From positions 115,185 to 139,179 of the forward strand of contig CAJTRI010000005.1 in assembly GCA_910578615.1 (NCBI GenBank): DNA of 23,995 nt, written 5' to 3'. The stretch's first letter is position 1. Each line of letters opens with the position of its first letter. The position numbers were made by a program, and so were the translations under genes. Below the pieces are notes generated by a model. It did not search any database, was not told the DNA's origin, and worked only from the letters and a program-made list of their open reading frames with translations. This stretch comes from an uncultured Duncaniella sp. (GTDB taxonomy: Bacteria; Bacteroidota; Bacteroidia; Bacteroidales; Muribaculaceae). Shown one piece after another: positions 16,731 through 23,995 of the stretch.

Positions 16731-16871
16731 ATGAAAAAATCCAAACGGAGTGTAAAAAAACAGTAAAAACATGATGATATATATCGTATTATGCTTCTCA
16801 TGTCTGTTGGATGTCGGTGCGATGACGAGAGTGGGGGAGGGGAAAGGCGTCATCACTTTTTTGTGAAAAAA

Positions 16872-16903
16872 TTTGAATATATGGGAAATTTGTTTTACAT
16901 TTG
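16872..16903 (+). promoter_or_regulatory. Bacteroidetes-type promoter of the susC-like operon
   Basis: TTTG (16872-16875), 20 bases, then TACATTTG (16896-16903) match the Bacteroidetes consensus at both boxes. Transcription would begin near 16910. It is divergent from the CHASE2 promoter, with about 140 bases between the two boxes. No better match to the consensus was found closer to the susC-like gene. Confidence 0.75.
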
Positions 16904-17199
16904 CCTCGGAATTGAGATTCAACATCTTGCTTCCAAACTTCCTTAAAGAGCCTATCAGAGGGTTCCGATCAGGGAAATGTAGAGAACATACAAAAGAAGG
17001 ATTTTTTAATTCAGAGAGACCGGGCTGTTAAAACCAGTCCATCGGTTTATCCCCGCCCAATCGGCCATGCAAGCAGTCAATTTGTCGTAATCGTAATGCA
17101 ATAAAATTCCCTCCGCCGATTCTTTCCGCCGCCCCCCGGTTCTTCTTACCGCATAAAACCGGACCATGACAATCGAGTCTTCTCGAACTATACTTCTTT

Positions 17200-17221
17200 G
17201 ACAGACCGCTGTCCTCTTTTT
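17200..17221 (+). terminator. Weak terminator-like hairpin in the susC leader
   Basis: GACAG-ACCG-CTGTC (17200-17213) is followed directly by CTCTTTTT. The stem has only 5 base pairs, so it is at most a weak or conditional terminator. The right arm CGCTGTC is repeated at 17229-17235, which would allow the left arm to pair with an alternative partner. Confidence 0.3.
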
Positions 17222-17231
17222 GTGAGGGCGC

Positions 17232-17249
17232 TGTCGGTCATGACCGACA
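17232..17249. repeat. Perfect 18-base palindrome in the susC leader
   Basis: TGTCGGTCATGACCGACA reads the same on both strands. It could be an operator for a dimeric regulator or, as RNA, a 7-base-pair stem with a 4-base loop. It lies about 320 bases downstream of the predicted transcription start. Confidence 0.7.
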
Positions 17250-17253
17250 CTTT

Positions 17254-17274
17254 GCCTCCGGCTTCGCCGAAGGC
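17254..17274 (+). other. Strong GC hairpin in the susC leader
   Basis: GCCTCCGGC and GCCGAAGGC pair with one mismatch around a TTC loop. It begins 4 bases after the palindrome at 17232-17249, so the two form a tandem hairpin block. No U-tract follows. Confidence 0.55.
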
Positions 17275-17421
17275 AGACAATGTATGCACCTCCCATGCCT
17301 CCCGATAATCCATGAACCACGGCCGTCTGCGCTGACTTCCCCTCTTTCCGCTCATCAAGGACCTAATTTAGAGATTATAAAATATACTTTACAACAAAAA
17401 AACTTTCTAAAAAACTCTTGC

Positions 17422-20400
17422 ATGAAGAACATTTGTTTTCAAATGAGTCGGAAAGTGTGGCTTGCAGCCTTACTGGCTGTATGCTTTGCTTTCCCAGCTT
17501 TGGCGCAGAAGATTACGGTCACAGGTACCGTGATTGATCCGGAGGGTGAACCCCTCATCGGCGCAAGTGTGCTCGTCCAGGGCGAATCAATGGGTACGGC
17601 CACCGACATCGATGGCAGATACTCCATCTCGGTTCCCTCAGACGGCACTCTCGTATTCTCCTACGTGGGCTATGAGACACAGGATGTCGCTGTCAACGGT
17701 CAGACAGTGATTGACGTCAAAATGACTGAAAACTCCCTCGTGCTCGGCGAGGTTGTGGCCATCGGTTACGGTGTTGTCAAAAAGAGCGATGCCACCGGCT
17801 CGGTCGCCGTCATCAAGCCTGATGACATCGAGGCAGGTATAGCCACCACGGCTTCCGACATGCTTGTAGGCGCAAGCCCAGGCGTGGTAGTTACAACCAA
17901 CGGCGGTAACCCTACCGGCGGTGCTTCCATCCGCATCCGTGGCGGAGCTTCGCTTTCTGCAAGCAATGACCCCCTTATCGTTATTGACGGTGTGCCCATG
18001 AACAGCCAGGATATGGCCGGCGGAACCAACGCCCTCACAATGGTGTCACCTGACAATATCGAGTCAATGACCATCCTCAAAGACGCTTCCGCCACCGCTA
18101 TATATGGTAGCCGCGCGTCCAACGGTGTCATCATCATCACCACCAAGAAGGGCCAGAGCGGTCGTCCGCAGGTCAACTTCTCGGCCAACTTCCATGTTGC
18201 CACCGCACGTAAGACCCTTAATCTTATGAACGGTAACCAGCTTCGCGATTTTGTCAACAACTACACCAACCAGCAGGCAAAAGACAATCTCAACTCGCCC
18301 TTCCTCTCTCCCGAAGAGGCTGCCCTCGTCAACACCGATTGGCAGAAGGAAGTGCTCCGCACCACATTCTCACATGACTATTCTCTCAGCGTAGGCGGTC
18401 AGGCAGGCGTGCTCCCCTACCGTGTCAGCGCTACATTCAATGATTCCAAGGGTATCGTGAAGACTTCTGAAATGAAGCGTACCACCGTGGGCATCAACCT
18501 CAGCCCGAAGTTCTTCAACGGACTTCTTTCGGTCAACGCCAATGTCAACGGAACCTATGTTGACTCTCAGGAGGCCGACATGGGTGCCATCGGCGGTGCT
18601 TCAAGCTTCTCTCCGACACTCCCCGTCTTCTCCCCCTACAACACCATCGATGCTGCCGGCAACACGATAGCCCCTATCTATAACGGTTACACCAATATCT
18701 TTGCCAACGGCCTTCCCGAGACCAATGCCGGACAGAACCCCGTGCAGCTGCTCAACGATCAGACCAAGCGTGGCAAAGTTTACAGCTCTACCGGCAACCT
18801 CCAAATCGACTATGCACTCCACTTCCTTCCCGAACTCCACTTCAACCTCAACCTCGGATATCAGGTGAGCAAGAACGAGTGGGACGACGTTGTGGCCCAG
18901 AACTCCATCATGGCATGGCGCGGCAACTACAAAGACGGTGCCGGAACACACCACCACAAGTATGAGCTTCAACGCAACACCCTTCTTGACTTCTATATCA
19001 ACTATCGCAAGGATTTCGAGGCCATCAAGAGCAACCTTGACGTTATGGCCGGTTACTCATGGCAGCATTTTGACTACCACGGCCGTGAGCAGACACTCAT
19101 CAACACTCTCGGCTATAACGTAAGCTATGCCGGTAATACATGGACTCTGAGTGAGAATCCTGATTCAGAAAGTCACATCGGCGAGTCTTACAACAATGTC
19201 CCCAAGACCTCTTGGTCAGGCCCGCAGCAGCTTGTATCGTTCTTCGGCCGTATCAACTACACCTTTGACGACACATACCTTCTGACATTCACACTTCGTG
19301 ATGACGCATCGTCACGTTTCTCCAAGGAAAACCGCTGGGGCCTCTTCCCTTCCGTGGCTCTTGGTTGGAAGCTTATCAATATGCCGTTCATGGAACCGAC
19401 CCGTGGATGGTGGAACGACCTCAAACTCCGTCTTGGCTGGGGTGTGACAGGTCAGCAGCAGGTTGCCGGTCTCTTCCCCTACATGGCTACCTATACTCTC
19501 TCCACCAAGCCTTTCCAGTATCTTGACCCCAACGGTTCGGGCCAGTGGATCAACGTCCTCTATCCCAAGGCATATGACACCAACATCAAGTGGGAGGAGA
19601 CTACCACATGGAACGTAGGTCTTGACTTTGCATTCCTCAACAACCGCATCACCCTTGCCGCCGACTGGTATCTCCGCAAGACCAAGGATCTTCTTGCCTT
19701 CTCGCCCAATGCAGGTATGAACACCTCCAACTATATGGATCGCAACATCGGCTCGCTCGAAAACACCGGTTTTGAAATCAACGCCACAGCCCGTCCCGTA
19801 GTCACCAATGACTTCACCTGGACCACCGGCATCAACGTTGCCTATAACAAGAACAAGATCACCAAGCTTACAGGCGATGCCGAGACCTCGCAGATCGAGG
19901 CACGTGGAACTCCCTCAGGTACAGGCGGCGGTCTCCAATTCCACATGGTGGGCCACCCCGCTTACTCCTACTTCGTCTATGAGCAGGTTTATGACGCTCA
20001 GGGCAATCCCGTAGAAGGCCAGTATGTAGACCAGAACGCCGACGGTGTCATCAACGATGAAGACCGCATCGTATACCACTCTCCCGAACCCAAGTGGACA
20101 ATGTCTTGGAACAACACGTTCAACTATAAGAAGTGGGATCTCGGTATCACACTCCGTGCCAACCTCGGCAACTATGTGTACAACAATCCCAGATTTGACC
20201 GTACACGTCCTGTCAACAATCTTTTCGGCTATCAGCTCAACAACCTCATGAACGACGAGTATCTCTTCACCACCGTCGCTCCGAGCGCTCTTAGCAGCTA
20301 CTATGTGGAGAACGCCTCATTCCTCCGCTGCGACAACATCACACTGGGCTACACAATGGACAACATCCTCAACAACGCCCTCAAACTCCGTTTCTTCGCA

Positions 20401-20526
20401 GCCGTGCAGAATCCCTTCGTGATCACCAAGTACAAAGGTCTTGACCCCGAGGTATTTGACGGTATCGACAACAATGTCTATCCCCGTCCTATCACCTGTA
20501 CTCTCGGTATCGTAGCAACATTCTAA
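17422..20526 (+). CDS. SusC/RagA family TonB-dependent outer-membrane transporter
   Basis: 1034 residues when started at ATG 17422. Codons further upstream in frame (from 17284) are leader and would bury the signal peptide. Residues 1-28 form the signal peptide ending FPALA. Residues 30-105 are the carboxypeptidase-regulatory-like beta domain (TGTVIDPEGEPLIGASV). Then comes a TonB-box region (LGEVVAIGYG), and the plug domain with the SusC signature LKDASATAIYGSRASNGVII at 219-238. The remainder is a beta-barrel that ends in a terminal Phe (LGIVATF), as required for outer-membrane insertion. It imports an oligosaccharide together with the SusD partner encoded 40 bases downstream. Length is typical for the family. 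Substrate cannot be told from the sequence. Confidence 0.96.
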   Translation: MKNICFQMSRKVWLAALLAVCFAFPALAQKITVTGTVIDPEGEPLIGASVLVQGESMGTATDIDGRYSISVPSDGTLVFSYVGYETQDVAVNGQTVIDVKMTENSLVLGEVVAIGYGVVKKSDATGSVAVIKPDDIEAGIATTASDMLVGASPGVVVTTNGGNPTGGASIRIRGGASLSASNDPLIVIDGVPMNSQDMAGGTNALTMVSPDNIESMTILKDASATAIYGSRASNGVIIITTKKGQSGRPQVNFSANFHVATARKTLNLMNGNQLRDFVNNYTNQQAKDNLNSPFLSPEEAALVNTDWQKEVLRTTFSHDYSLSVGGQAGVLPYRVSATFNDSKGIVKTSEMKRTTVGINLSPKFFNGLLSVNANVNGTYVDSQEADMGAIGGASSFSPTLPVFSPYNTIDAAGNTIAPIYNGYTNIFANGLPETNAGQNPVQLLNDQTKRGKVYSSTGNLQIDYALHFLPELHFNLNLGYQVSKNEWDDVVAQNSIMAWRGNYKDGAGTHHHKYELQRNTLLDFYINYRKDFEAIKSNLDVMAGYSWQHFDYHGREQTLINTLGYNVSYAGNTWTLSENPDSESHIGESYNNVPKTSWSGPQQLVSFFGRINYTFDDTYLLTFTLRDDASSRFSKENRWGLFPSVALGWKLINMPFMEPTRGWWNDLKLRLGWGVTGQQQVAGLFPYMATYTLSTKPFQYLDPNGSGQWINVLYPKAYDTNIKWEETTTWNVGLDFAFLNNRITLAADWYLRKTKDLLAFSPNAGMNTSNYMDRNIGSLENTGFEINATARPVVTNDFTWTTGINVAYNKNKITKLTGDAETSQIEARGTPSGTGGGLQFHMVGHPAYSYFVYEQVYDAQGNPVEGQYVDQNADGVINDEDRIVYHSPEPKWTMSWNNTFNYKKWDLGITLRANLGNYVYNNPRFDRTRPVNNLFGYQLNNLMNDEYLFTTVAPSALSSYYVENASFLRCDNITLGYTMDNILNNALKLRFFAAVQNPFVITKYKGLDPEVFDGIDNNVYPRPITCTLGIVATF

Positions 20527-20566
20527 GCGTAATCCGTCACAAACAGATTTCAACAACTCTGAATCA

Positions 20567-22423
20567 ATGAAAAAAATCAATAAATATTTCATCTCGATGG
20601 GCATCGCGGTCTCGGCTCTCGCCATGGGTTCCTCCTGCGTCGGCGACCTTGACCTGCTCCCCACCGACCCCCGCGAACTCACGGCCGCTGACTTCGCAAA
20701 GGATCCCGAGTACTACATGAACGCTGTCCTCGGCGATGTCTACATGCAGTTTGCCACATACGGTGCCAACGGCAACGCTTCTGTCCACAATTTTGACGGC
20801 GGTATGTCGACCTTCCAGCGTGCCATCTTCAATCTTGAAGAGATTCCTACTGACGAGGCCAACTGGCTTCCGCAGGACGACGTGGACTTCGGTACACTCC
20901 AATATGGTGTCGTGGCTCCAAACAACAAGGTGCTCGTAGGTACCTACGGACGTCTGACCATCAACATCACCCTCTGCAATGACTTCATTCAGACTGTGAG
21001 CAAGGGTTTCTTCCACCTGAACACCCCTGAGCTTAAAGCCAAGGCCGAGGACTATATCCGTCAGTGCCGCATCCTTCGTGGCGGTTGCTACTACTACATG
21101 CTCTCTCTTTTCGGTAATGTGCCTTATGCTGACGAGAACACCCCCATCGGTTCCGTTCCTCCCCAGCTCAGCCGTGCCGAGGTATTTGACCGTGTCGTAG
21201 CCGACCTTGAAGAGGTCTCCGCCTCCTTCGGCGCCGATGCCAAGAAGCCTTACTGGGGCTTCGTAGGACAGGACGCCTGTGACGCCATCCTTGCCAAGCT
21301 CTACCTCAATGCCGAGCTTTTTACAGGTACCGCGCAGTGGGGCAAGTGTCTTGAAAAGGCCAACGCCGTCATCAACCGTCTGAAAGGCTCCGGTTTCCAG
21401 GGTTCAGGTCTTGCCAAGAACTATCACAACCTCTTCGCAGCCAACAACCGTGAATATTCTATCGGTGGTTCCAACCCTGTGAGCGAGAACATCTGGACTA
21501 TTCCTTCAAGCGAGTCCAACCTCAAAAACTATGCCGGTTCCACATTCCTCATCGAAGGCTTCATAGCCTCTCAGGGTGTGCAGGAGACTCTCACCGAGCC
21601 TAATCGTGCTGACTATGCAAATGAGGCCGATTACAACAAGGCCGTTGAGAAATATGCCAAGGCCAAGGACTGGGAAAAGACCGTTTCCTATTCTTATGCA
21701 GGCCGTGACTATTCATTCAACCCCAACACCAAGGGATGGTGTGTCAACTCATGGTATAATGTCGCACAGTCAGGCTGGAAGTGTATGACAGCCCGCGAGG
21801 AGTTTGTTGACAAGTTCGAGTGGCTTGATTCCGATTGCTCGCAGTCCGATGATATCCGTGTCAAGAACTGGCTGACCTCGGCCTTCGGTTTCGAAAAGTC
21901 CAACGAGGCTCTTGACCAGGGTCACTATGGCTCCAACGGCTATATCCCCATGAAGTATACAAACTTCCGTCTTGACAGCAAGGGCGAGCCTATCACCGTC
22001 CTTGGCAGCGACGGCAAGCCCGAACCCGATTTCAAGGGTCAGGACTGTGCAGAGGCTGATTATGTTGTCATCCGTCTTGCCGAAATGTATCTCTCGGCAG
22101 CCGAGGCTATCCTCCACGGAGCCGGCGACAAGAGAACGGCCCTCACATATGTCAACTACATCCGTGGCCGTGCCGGTCTTGCAAGCTGGGTAGACAGTGA
22201 CCTCACTCTCGAGACCCTACGTGACGAGCGTGCCCGCGAACTTTATCTTGAAAACAACCGTCGTACCGACCTCCTCCGCTATGGCCAGTATCTTTCAGGC
22301 TACAATTGGAGCTGGAAGGGTGGCAGCCGCCAGGGTGGCGACCTCCCCGCTTCATGCGCCCTCTATCCCCTCCCAAGTTCTGTGGTCACCCAGGCCGGTT
22401 ATCAGCAGAACCCCGGTTATTAA
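20567..22423 (+). CDS. SusD/RagB family glycan-binding lipoprotein
   Basis: 618 residues, somewhat longer than many SusD proteins. A lipoprotein signal precedes Cys24 (MGSSC), which is followed by VGDLDLLPTDP, the usual SusD N-terminus. The helical TPR-like core contains AEDYIRQCRILRGGCYYYMLSLFGNVP, DACDAILAKLYLNAE and VIRLAEMYLSAAEAIL. The C-terminal end has the conserved ERARELYLENNRRTDLLRYGQY and PLPSSVV, finishing with QQNPGY. The protein forms the lid on the SusC barrel at the cell surface and binds the glycan. It lies 40 bases after susC-like and 34 bases before the SusE/F-like gene, in the same operon. Confidence 0.95.
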   Translation: MKKINKYFISMGIAVSALAMGSSCVGDLDLLPTDPRELTAADFAKDPEYYMNAVLGDVYMQFATYGANGNASVHNFDGGMSTFQRAIFNLEEIPTDEANWLPQDDVDFGTLQYGVVAPNNKVLVGTYGRLTINITLCNDFIQTVSKGFFHLNTPELKAKAEDYIRQCRILRGGCYYYMLSLFGNVPYADENTPIGSVPPQLSRAEVFDRVVADLEEVSASFGADAKKPYWGFVGQDACDAILAKLYLNAELFTGTAQWGKCLEKANAVINRLKGSGFQGSGLAKNYHNLFAANNREYSIGGSNPVSENIWTIPSSESNLKNYAGSTFLIEGFIASQGVQETLTEPNRADYANEADYNKAVEKYAKAKDWEKTVSYSYAGRDYSFNPNTKGWCVNSWYNVAQSGWKCMTAREEFVDKFEWLDSDCSQSDDIRVKNWLTSAFGFEKSNEALDQGHYGSNGYIPMKYTNFRLDSKGEPITVLGSDGKPEPDFKGQDCAEADYVVIRLAEMYLSAAEAILHGAGDKRTALTYVNYIRGRAGLASWVDSDLTLETLRDERARELYLENNRRTDLLRYGQYLSGYNWSWKGGSRQGGDLPASCALYPLPSSVVTQAGYQQNPGY

Positions 22424-22457
22424 ACCAACCCCTCATCCCCAAATCGTTATCTAAAAG

Positions 22458-23774
22458 ATGAAAAAACTATATATTTTCTCAGCTCTCGCTGTTGCCACCC
22501 TCGGCTTCACCGCGTGTGAGGACGACAAGGAGCCGGTATACAGTGCGCCGACGGAGTTTGTGCTCAACACTCCCCCCATGGCCAACCAGACTCTCATCCT
22601 TCAAGAGGGAGATCTTGTCAACTTCACCTGTTCGCAGCCCGACTACGGAGTGTCACTTGTGACGAACTATTTTCTGGACATGACCACCGCCGAAGAGTTT
22701 GTCGAAGCGGAGGAAGGTACTGAAAGTAAGCCTGCCGTCGAATCCAACTATTATACCCTTACACCTGTCACCGCAAATCAGGCCAATTTTGACGTGAAGG
22801 CCGAGGACATTGCCAAGCTTCTCTGCCAGTCGATAGGTATTGACGGATTCTCGTCCTATCCCGAAAACGGTGTGGCACCGTTCGAGAACGTGAAGTTCCG
22901 CGTGCGTGCCAACCTTACCGGTATCGAAGGCAGCGAGATAGCCTCTAATGTTGTGTCACTGGCCGGTATACAGGTATACAACCCGTTCCCTGCCATCCCT
23001 CGCTTCATCTATTTCGTAGGTTCTCCCAATGGATGGGTTGAGCCTTCTGCCGGAAATGCCGATGCGTTTGCCGACTGGATGCTCGAAGAGACCGGCGTCG
23101 GAACAGATGTCTACGAAGGATCCTTCGAGATTCCTGCCGGAGAGCAGTACTTCCGTTTCTATAACGCTCTCAAAGGCTGGGGTGGCGACAACGCCCTTCC
23201 CTCTATCGGGCCTCACGGTGTAGATAACGAGAATGAAATGGTTACCATTACTTCCGAGCCTGTGGCTCATACTGCCGTTCCCGGTAAGGGCGCGTGGTAC
23301 ACCAGCACAGACTGGGCCGGCGGAGCCGTGACATTCACCGTTGACCTCTCCGATCCTTCTGCCTACAAGGTGACAATGGCCGCAGGTGCCACAGTAAAGG
23401 AAAACTACGTGTATCTTTGCGGAGACTTCGCGGATAACGCAAAATGGGTGGAGCCGTCAGAAGGCAATGCCCCGTATTATGAAGACTGGCGCCTCATTGA
23501 CCGTGGCGGGACAGGTATCTATACCAATACTTTCGACATTGCAGCCCATGAGATCTACTTCCGTATATATCCCGCACTGACAGGCTGGGGCGAAACTCCC
23601 TATGCCGGAGGTGTCAATGATGGTGACAATGTCGGCATTACTCTCGGACAGGCTTATGAGTGTGTGACAGGTGTAGGTTGCTGGACATTCAACTGGGAAG
23701 GCGGCCAGCTCACGTTCACCCTTGATACCAATACCGGCAAGATGACAGTGGCACCCGCTTCTGTCGCCGAGTAA
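22458..23774 (+). CDS. SusE/SusF-like surface lipoprotein with two tandem binding repeats
   Basis: 438 residues. Lipoprotein signal with Cys20 (LGFTAC), followed by acidic EDD, which favours export to the surface in Bacteroidetes. Residues about 30-172 form the SusE-type N-terminal domain (PTEFVLNTPPMANQTL, then a CSQPDYGVSLVTNYFL strand). Two homologous repeats follow at 182-308 and 316-433. Both contain a G-x-x-[ND]-x-W-V-E-P-S-x-G-N stretch, a D-W segment, a Y-F-R-[FI]-Y-x-A-L-x-G-W-G motif and a Trp-containing closing strand, similar to the starch-binding modules of SusE and SusF. The Trp residues suggest carbohydrate stacking. It probably helps SusC/SusD hold the glycan at the cell surface. 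Confidence 0.85.
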   Translation: MKKLYIFSALAVATLGFTACEDDKEPVYSAPTEFVLNTPPMANQTLILQEGDLVNFTCSQPDYGVSLVTNYFLDMTTAEEFVEAEEGTESKPAVESNYYTLTPVTANQANFDVKAEDIAKLLCQSIGIDGFSSYPENGVAPFENVKFRVRANLTGIEGSEIASNVVSLAGIQVYNPFPAIPRFIYFVGSPNGWVEPSAGNADAFADWMLEETGVGTDVYEGSFEIPAGEQYFRFYNALKGWGGDNALPSIGPHGVDNENEMVTITSEPVAHTAVPGKGAWYTSTDWAGGAVTFTVDLSDPSAYKVTMAAGATVKENYVYLCGDFADNAKWVEPSEGNAPYYEDWRLIDRGGTGIYTNTFDIAAHEIYFRIYPALTGWGETPYAGGVNDGDNVGITLGQAYECVTGVGCWTFNWEGGQLTFTLDTNTGKMTVAPASVAE

Positions 23775-23782
23775 AATCTTTT

Positions 23783-23825
23783 GTAGTGGCGCCCCGGGAT
23801 GCAAATGGCCATGAGGCGCCACTAC
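23783..23825 (+). repeat. Perfect inverted repeat between the two lipoprotein genes
   Basis: GTAGTGGCGCC (23783-23793) and GGCGCCACTAC (23815-23825) are exact complements around a 21-base loop. The downstream sequence is GAAAAACTTT, not a U-tract, so it is probably not a full terminator. It may be a repeated palindromic element or an intercistronic processing or stability hairpin. Confidence 0.65.
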
Positions 23826-23858
23826 GAAAAACTTTAAATAAACAATCATCCAACAAGA

Positions 23859-23995
23859 ATGAAAAAGTTAGCATTTTTCTCAATACTTGCTCTCGGGCTT
23901 GCAGCGGTGTCGTGCGAAGACTACGATTTCCCCAATCCCCCCGCCCAGTCCAACGAGCAGCTTCCCGTCCTTGACGCTGCCGGTGTGGTAATAGC
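23859..23995 (+). CDS. Outer-membrane lipoprotein of the sus-like operon, 5' end only
   Basis: ATG at 23859 opens a frame of 45 residues that continues past the window end. It starts MKKLAFFSILALGLAAVSC, a lipoprotein signal with Cys19 (AVSC), followed by acidic residues and DFPNPPAQSNEQLPVL. This N-terminus resembles SusE/SusF-family surface proteins, but the part that would decide the family is missing. It lies 84 bases behind the SusE/F-like gene in the same orientation, separated from it by a perfect inverted repeat. Confidence 0.75.
   Translation, partial: MKKLAFFSILALGLAAVSCEDYDFPNPPAQSNEQLPVLDAAGVVI

Larger units (their letters stand above)
16911..17421 (+). other. Long structured 5' leader of the susC-like gene
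   Basis: About 510 bases separate the predicted transcription start from the SusC ATG, and no convincing gene is found in between. Besides the structures listed separately, a 6-base stem occurs at 17136-17162 (CCGGTT and AACCGG) and another with one wobble pair at 17022-17040. The last 80 bases are A-rich and unstructured, as usual before Bacteroidetes start codons. The leader may regulate expression, but this is inferred only from length and hairpins. Confidence 0.5.

Noticed and set aside
16692..16925. Open frame of 77 codons on the minus strand between the two operons
   Set aside because: It covers both predicted promoters and has low-complexity composition; a coding role is unlikely.
17006..17320. 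Open frame of 104 codons on the minus strand in the susC leader
   Set aside because: Arg-rich composition, no recognisable domain, lies opposite the predicted susC leader and has no promoter of its own.
17371..17400. TATACTTTAC as a proximal promoter of susC
   Set aside because: It does not match TAnnTTTG and no TTTG lies at the right distance, unlike the site at 16872-16903.
17284..17421. In-frame upstream extension of the SusC-like protein
   Set aside because: It would add 46 residues before a clear signal peptide; ATG at 17422 fits the family.
1..23995. CRISPR array, tRNA, rRNA, transposase or integrase
   Set aside because: No regularly spaced direct repeats, no tRNA-like cloverleaf and no mobile-element protein motifs were seen in reading the window.

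Overview
The window looks like chromosomal DNA of a gut-type Bacteroidales bacterium. Three things support this: a SusC/SusD/SusE-type glycan-uptake cluster, promoters that fit the Bacteroidetes consensus (TTTG, 19-21 bases, TAnnTTTG) instead of the sigma-70 type, and a DUF349 protein of the kind common in this phylum. A family such as Muribaculaceae would fit, but that is only an inference. No rRNA, tRNA, CRISPR array, insertion sequence or phage gene was recognised.

Left part, minus strand (1-6466). A DUF349 protein runs off the left edge. Next come a strong terminator and NADP-type glutamate dehydrogenase (gdhA) with a good promoter. The next transcription unit is a tight nucleotide-sugar operon, rfbD-rfbB-gmd. 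Its products make dTDP-4-keto-6-deoxyglucose, reduce the dTDP-rhamnose precursor, and make GDP-4-keto-6-deoxymannose. rfbA, rfbC and a GDP-fucose synthase gene are not in the window.

Middle part, minus strand (6562-16561). Seven genes in one orientation, closely spaced and in places overlapping, form a probable operon. In order of transcription they encode a CHASE2 membrane protein without an output domain, a FecR-like exported protein, a WD40-like propeller protein with an OmpA-like C-terminus, a TPR plus caspase-fold (C14) cysteine peptidase, a FlgT/LPP20-like plus DUF4384-like protein, a small charged exported protein, and a transglutaminase-like protein with an 11-residue repeat. All six proteins after CHASE2 carry N-terminal signal peptides, so the whole set, including the caspase, appears to act outside the cytoplasm. 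The caspase protein and the propeller protein also share a module that I do not recognise. This is the best candidate for an undescribed system here.

Right part, plus strand (16872-23995). A divergent promoter drives a leader of about 510 bases that contains several hairpins and an 18-base perfect palindrome. It is followed by susC-like, susD-like, a SusE/F-like lipoprotein with two tandem carbohydrate-binding-type repeats, and the start of another outer-membrane lipoprotein. A perfect inverted repeat lies between the last two genes. No PUL regulator or glycoside hydrolase lies inside the window, so the glycan is not identified.
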